A stretch of 64,000 nt of DNA from positions 62,001-126,000 of the forward strand of contig CANQVL010000001.1 of the NCBI GenBank assembly GCA_947627285.1, read 5' to 3'. The stretch comes from an uncultured Oscillospiraceae bacterium. Its GTDB lineage: Bacteria; Bacillota; Clostridia; Oscillospirales; Oscillospiraceae. Every line of letters starts with the position of its first letter. Within the stretch, counting starts at the first letter, position 1. Of the stretch, positions 59,609-64,000 are shown one piece after another. A model generated the notes under the pieces. That model saw nothing but the letters and a program-made list of their open reading frames with translations. It ran no database searches and was not told the DNA's origin. The translations under genes were made by a program, and so were the position numbers.

Positions 59609-61615
59609 ATGGACAATCAGGTGCATAATTCAATAGTTAGCTTTATCTGGGGGATCGCGGATGACTGCCTTCGTGATGTGTATGTGCGCGGCAAGTATCG
59701 TGATGTTATTCTGCCGATGACGGTTATCCGTCGCCTGGACGCTATGCTGGAAGAAACGAAGCAAGCGGTGCTGGCAATGAAGAAGCAGCTGGACGCCGCA
59801 AAGATCGATAACCAGTGGCCTGCGCTGTGCAATGCCGCGGGACAGGCCTTCTGCAACGCGTCCCCCTTCCTTATGAAGGATTTGACCAGCCGCGCCAAAG
59901 CGCAGACTTTGAAAGCGGACTTTATCGCATATCTTGATGGCTTTTCTCCAAATGTTCAGGTGATTCTGGATAAGTTCAAATTCCGCAATCAGATCGACAC
60001 GATGGTGGACGCGGATATTCTTGGCTCTGTGATCGAGAAGTTTACATCTACTGATATTAACCTGAGCCCAAACCCGATTTATAAAGACGCGGCGCAAACT
60101 ATCCTCAGGCATCCCGGACTTGATAACCACGGCATGGGTACCATCTTTGAGGAGCTTATCCGCAAGTTTAATGAAGAGAACAACGAAGAAGCCGGAGAGC
60201 ACTGGACGCCTCGTGATGTTGTCGAGCTTATGGCAGACCTTGTTTTCATGCCGATTGCCGACAAAATCAAGGACGCCTCATATTCCTGCTATGACGGGGC
60301 ATGCGGTACGGGAGGCATGCTCACTGTTGCTCAGGACCGACTTTTGACGCTTGCCCTCAGGCGCGGCAAGGAGGTGGCTATTCACCTGTTTGGACAGGAA
60401 ATCAATCCGGAGACTTATGCCATTTGTACTGCTGATATGCTTTTAAAGGGTAACGGAGAGGAAGCCGAGCACATCATGTACGGGTCCACGCTTTCTGACG
60501 ATCAGCATGCTTCTCGTCAGTTTGACTTTATGCTCTCGAATCCCCCATACGGAAAGAGCTGGAAGACCGACTCGGAGAAGATGGGCGGCAAAAAAGAGAT
60601 CCTCGACACGCGTTTCAATACCTGTCTGGAGGGCGGAGAGGTAATGACAATGATCCCGCGTACCAGTGACGGTCAGCTTTTGTTCCTATTAAACAATGTT
60701 GCAAAAATGAAGAAGGATACCGAACTCGGCAGCCGCATAGCAGAGGTACATAATGGGTCGTCTATCTTCACAGGCGATGCAGGCAGTGGAGAGAGCAATG
60801 CCCGCCGATATATGATAGAGAACGACCTTGTCGAAGCGGTCATCGCTTTGCCGGAAAATATGTTTTACAATACCGGCATAGGTACTTATATTTGGATATT
60901 GTCAAACCGTAAGGAAGAACGTAGAAAAGGCAAAATTCAACTTATTGATGCCACTAAAATGAAATCTCCGCTCCGTAAGAATATGGGCAAGAAAAACTGT
61001 GAATTTACACCGGAGATTCGTAAAGAAATCGTCCGCATTTTCCTTGACATGGAAGAAAGCGAAGTCAGCAAGATTTTTTATAACAAGGAATTCGGTTATT
61101 GGAATGTTACGGTAGAGAGACCGCTTCGTCTGCGTGTATGCCCGGAAAATCCGATTCCTACAGATACGTTCAAAAAGCCGGAGGAATATGATTCCGTTTG
61201 CGCGGCGATACGAGCTGCCTCGAAATCGGCTCCCCTTGATGATTGGACAGCGTTTGCAAAGGCAGCGAAGCTGAAAGCCGCTGTCTTGAAAAAGGTCCGC
61301 CCGTTTATTACAGAAAAAGACCCCGCCGCAAAGCCAATTGACGGCGAGCCTGACACCGACCTGCGCGATACGGAGAGCATCCCGTTTACTTATGAAGGAG
61401 GCATTGACGCATTCATCCAAAATGAGGTGTTGACCTATGCGCCCGACGCATGGGTAGATGAAAAGAAAACACAGATCGGCTATGAGATCAGCTTTACGAA
61501 GTGTTTTTATAAGCCGGTGGAACTGCGGGAAATGGCCGATATTTTATCCGACCTCCGTGCACTTGAAAAAGAAGCCGATGGCATGATGACGGAAATCATG
61601 GAGGGGATTTTATGA
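59609..61615 (+). CDS. hsdM: Type I restriction-modification DNA methylase subunit HsdM
   Basis: N6-adenine methyltransferase of 668 residues. An N-terminal helical domain (FIWGIADDCLRDVYVRGKYRDVILPMTVIRRLD) leads to the SAM-binding motif GACGTGGML (about 229-237) and the catalytic NPPYG (311-315). A C-terminal extension (to 668; EFTPEIRKEIVRIFLD, LREMADILSDLRALEKEADGMM) is typical of this HsdM subtype. It pairs with HsdS to recognise and methylate a bipartite target. Its last four bases overlap the hsdS start (ATGA). Confidence 0.95.
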   Translation: MDNQVHNSIVSFIWGIADDCLRDVYVRGKYRDVILPMTVIRRLDAMLEETKQAVLAMKKQLDAAKIDNQWPALCNAAGQAFCNASPFLMKDLTSRAKAQTLKADFIAYLDGFSPNVQVILDKFKFRNQIDTMVDADILGSVIEKFTSTDINLSPNPIYKDAAQTILRHPGLDNHGMGTIFEELIRKFNEENNEEAGEHWTPRDVVELMADLVFMPIADKIKDASYSCYDGACGTGGMLTVAQDRLLTLALRRGKEVAIHLFGQEINPETYAICTADMLLKGNGEEAEHIMYGSTLSDDQHASRQFDFMLSNPPYGKSWKTDSEKMGGKKEILDTRFNTCLEGGEVMTMIPRTSDGQLLFLLNNVAKMKKDTELGSRIAEVHNGSSIFTGDAGSGESNARRYMIENDLVEAVIALPENMFYNTGIGTYIWILSNRKEERRKGKIQLIDATKMKSPLRKNMGKKNCEFTPEIRKEIVRIFLDMEESEVSKIFYNKEFGYWNVTVERPLRLRVCPENPIPTDTFKKPEEYDSVCAAIRAASKSAPLDDWTAFAKAAKLKAAVLKKVRPFITEKDPAAKPIDGEPDTDLRDTESIPFTYEGGIDAFIQNEVLTYAPDAWVDEKKTQIGYEISFTKCFYKPVELREMADILSDLRALEKEADGMMTEIMEGIL

Positions 61616-63032
61616 TGAGATATAAAGATACTCGCTCATCAGGTCATTTATGGATCGGAGAAATCCCGAGTCACTGGAGTATAACAAAAATCAAAAGAAA
61701 GTGCAGTCTAATCGGAAGCGGCACTACACCCACTACAAGTATTGATAGATATTATGACGGAGACATCAATTGGATTCAAAGCGGGGATTTATATAAAAAC
61801 TTTTATATAAATAAAACATCAAAAAAAGTGTCAATTGATGCCATAAATGAATGTTCCGCTTTATCCGTATATCAGCCTCCTTTTATTGTTATAGCAATGT
61901 ATGGAGCTTCAATCGGAAATGTTGCTGTTTCCCAAATACAAGCTTGTGTCAATCAGGCGTGTTGCAGTTTAACTCCTGATGACGATATATCCCTTAAGTA
62001 CCTTTATTACTGGTTGGTTCACTGTAAAGATAATTTCATTAGCCAATCCGCGGGAGGAACTCAACCGAATATCAGTCAGGCTAAAATCAGAGACAGCTAA
62101 TATTGTGTCCTCCCCGTGACGAGCAAGACCAGATCGTGCGGTTTTTGGACTGGAAGGTTTCAAGCATTAATAAACTGATTTCAAACTATCGACATCAGAA
62201 CGCGCTGCTCGATGAGATGAAGCAAAGGCGCATTGATGAAGCGGTAATCAAAGGGATGCGTCAAAATAGTCTTGTTCACAACGATGATATTCGTTGGGAT
62301 ATTGATTACCCGGAGCATTGGAAGATTCAACACATAAGAGAGTCGTTTTCTTTTCGCAAAGGTCTCTCCATCACAAAAGCCGATCTTGAGGAAGCTGGCA
62401 TAGCGGTAATCAGCTATGGACAGGTTCACTCTAAAAAGAACTCAGGAGTTGGTCTCAATGATGAGCTTATCAGATATGTAAACGAGTCATATTTGGTCAC
62501 CAACCAAAGCTGTCTTGTAGAAAAAGGTGATTTCATTTTTGCCGACACATCAGAAGATGTAACAGGCTGTGGAAACTGTGCTTATATTGATTGGAATGAC
62601 ACTATATTTGCCGGATATCATTCCATCATTGCCCATCCCAATGGTTCGACAAATAACAAGTATCTTGCTTATTTGTTCAAATCACCCACTTGGCGTTATC
62701 AGATTCGCAAGAAGGTCAACGGCGTCAAGGTGTATAGCATTACGCAGAAGATGCTGAAGGATGTATTCATATTGATCCCTCCAATTGACGAACAGGAAGA
62801 AATTATCAGACATCTTGATGAAGTATGCGCAAAAATCAATGCCGCTATTGAGATAACAGAAGAAAAGATTGCTAACTTACAGGATTTGAAAGCCCGCCTC
62901 ATCTCCGATGTTGTAACCGGTAAAATCGACGTCCGTAACATCGAAATTCCCAAATACGAATATGTCGAGGAAGAAGCAGGAAGTGATACAGATAACGTTG
63001 ACAACGAAGAGCCGACAGAACAGGAGGAATAA
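61612..63032 (+). pseudogene. hsdS: Type I specificity subunit HsdS, split by a frameshift
   Basis: DNA-recognition subunit, about 470 codons if joined. The first half (61612-62100; HLWIGEIPSHWSITKIKRKC.., GGTQPNISQAKIRDS) ends at a TAA. The second half is in another frame from about 62085 (ILCPPRDEQDQIVRFLDWKVSSIN.., DYPEHWKIQHIRESFSFRKG, and the final coiled coil EEKIANLQDLKARLISDVVTGKIDV). HsdS proteins carry both halves in one chain, so a 2-base gain or 1-base loss near AGAGACAG (about 62086-62093) broke it. It could be an inactivated system, a split protein or a sequencing error. The flanking M and R genes look intact. Confidence 0.85.
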
Positions 63033-63034
63033 AT

Positions 63035-64000
63035 ATGAATTTTACAAATACCAAGGAAACCAGCCTTGAATCCCTGATCGTGAAGTGGCTGGTTGAGCAG
63101 AACGGGTACGAGGAAGGAACAAACGCCGACTATAACAAAGAGTATGCTGTCGACGAGACGCGTCTCATACGGTTCCTGCGGGATACGCAGCCGAAAGAAA
63201 TGGACAAGCTGGGCGTGTTCACTTCGGATACGAAAAAGCGACAGCTCCTGAACCGCCTGTCCGGAGAGATCGCCAAACGCGGCATTATTGATGTACTGCA
63301 AAATGGCGTGAAGGTTTATCCGGCAGACCTCATCATGTTCTATCTGACACCGACCGAGAATAACGAGCAAGCCAGGATCATGTTCGAGAAGAACATTTTC
63401 AGCGTAACACGGCAGCTGCGTTATTCGCAGGATGCCGGAAAGCTGGCGCTGGATGTATGCCTGTTCATCAACGGACTTCCGGTCATCACAATGGAGCTGA
63501 AGAATCAACTCACAAAGCAGAACACGGAAAACGCTGTCCGCCAGTACAAGGAAGACCGCGACCCGCATGACCTCCTGTTCTCCTTCAAGCGCTGCATGGT
63601 CCATTTTGCCGTAGATGACGCCACGATCCAGTTTTGCACGAAGCTCGCCGGGAAGGACAGCTGGTTCCTGCCGTTCAATAAAGGCTGTAACGACGGCGCA
63701 GGAAATCCGCCGAATCCTGACGGCCTTATGACGGACTATCTTTGGAAGGACATCCTTACCAGGAGGAAGCTGTCCCGAATCATAGAAAACTACGCGCAGG
63801 TCATCGAAGATGTGGACGAGGATACCAGGAAGAAGTCCGTCAAGCAGATATGGCCGCGTTACCATCAGCTCGACTGCGTGGAAAAGCTGCTTGCTGACGT
63901 GCAGGAGAATGGCGTCGGCAAACGTTATCTGATCCAGCACAGCGCCGGAAGCGGAAAGTCAAACTCCATCGCCTGGCTTGCGTATCAGCTGATCGGTCTT
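63035..64000 (+). CDS. hsdR: Type I restriction subunit HsdR, N-terminal part
   Basis: Restriction and DNA-translocating subunit; 322 codons are visible before the right edge. The N-terminus has the PD-(D/E)xK nuclease core: LALDVCLFINGLPVITMELKNQLTKQ (Asp, then Glu-x-Lys). The Walker A motif HSAGSGKSNSIAW of the helicase motor lies at the edge. The ATG at 63035 follows CAGGAGGAATAA and sits two bases after the hsdS stop, so the three genes form an operon. The rest is outside the window. Confidence 0.95.
   Translation, partial: MNFTNTKETSLESLIVKWLVEQNGYEEGTNADYNKEYAVDETRLIRFLRDTQPKEMDKLGVFTSDTKKRQLLNRLSGEIAKRGIIDVLQNGVKVYPADLIMFYLTPTENNEQARIMFEKNIFSVTRQLRYSQDAGKLALDVCLFINGLPVITMELKNQLTKQNTENAVRQYKEDRDPHDLLFSFKRCMVHFAVDDATIQFCTKLAGKDSWFLPFNKGCNDGAGNPPNPDGLMTDYLWKDILTRRKLSRIIENYAQVIEDVDEDTRKKSVKQIWPRYHQLDCVEKLLADVQENGVGKRYLIQHSAGSGKSNSIAWLAYQLIGL

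Noticed and set aside
62699..63940. Minus-strand 413-codon frame
   Set aside because: It lies opposite hsdS and hsdR, both supported by motifs and ribosome sites.

Overview
The window looks like a chromosomal segment of a GC-rich, low-oxygen Gram-positive bacterium of the Clostridia (Oscillospiraceae-like). The evidence is LplABC-type sugar ABC transporters, DUF624/YesL, class B sortase, S-layer homology (SLH) domains, strong AGGAGG ribosome sites and TTGACA/TATAAT promoters. This is inferred from gene content only. I saw no rRNA, tRNA or CRISPR array.

Layout. (1) 1-15.2 kb is a mannan-type glycan locus. On the minus strand lie a GntR/LacI-type regulator, a binding lipoprotein, two permeases and a very large secreted repeat protein that runs off the left edge. 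Divergent from it are a GH38 alpha-mannosidase, a GH76-like enzyme, a class B sortase and a CE4 deacetylase. (2) 15.2-20.6 kb holds an SLH-transglutaminase protein, a peroxide-response operon (gpx, flavodoxin, OhrR-like MarR) and an isolated gene that fuses a DUF4157 domain to an inositol-polyphosphate-kinase-like domain. (3) 20.6-42 kb holds a YesL protein facing a nine-gene minus-strand operon: two permeases, a binding lipoprotein, a small membrane-anchored protein, a 2683-residue surface protein with 12 repeats, two paralogous clan GH-A enzymes and two GH2 enzymes. (4) 42-49.9 kb holds an SGNH esterase, a LacI regulator, an FAD oxidoreductase, a GH106-like enzyme and a second deacetylase. 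A perfect 18-bp LacI-type palindrome sits at the start of the big operon, and a near copy sits at the FAD gene promoter. (5) 49.9-55.3 kb holds a complete tyrosine recombinase, a 16-bp inverted repeat enclosing a small segment with a promoter, and a large SLH surface protein: a likely phase-variable switch. (6) 55.3-64 kb is an accessory/defence island: a GmrSD-like type IV restriction enzyme, gene debris (winged-helix, helicase, DUF5348 and WYL fragments), a large palindrome, and a type I restriction-modification operon whose hsdS is split by a frameshift and whose hsdR runs off the right edge.

Working together: regions 1, 3 and 4 look like two polysaccharide-utilisation loci. Surface repeat proteins would hold glycan at the cell, extracellular and lipoprotein enzymes cut it, LplABC transporters import oligosaccharides, and cytosolic GH38, GH2 and GH106-like enzymes finish them, under separate GntR- and LacI-type control. 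The two most unusual things are the DUF4157-IPK fusion (18642-20336) and the predicted invertible promoter (50751-51004) between the recombinase and the SLH gene.
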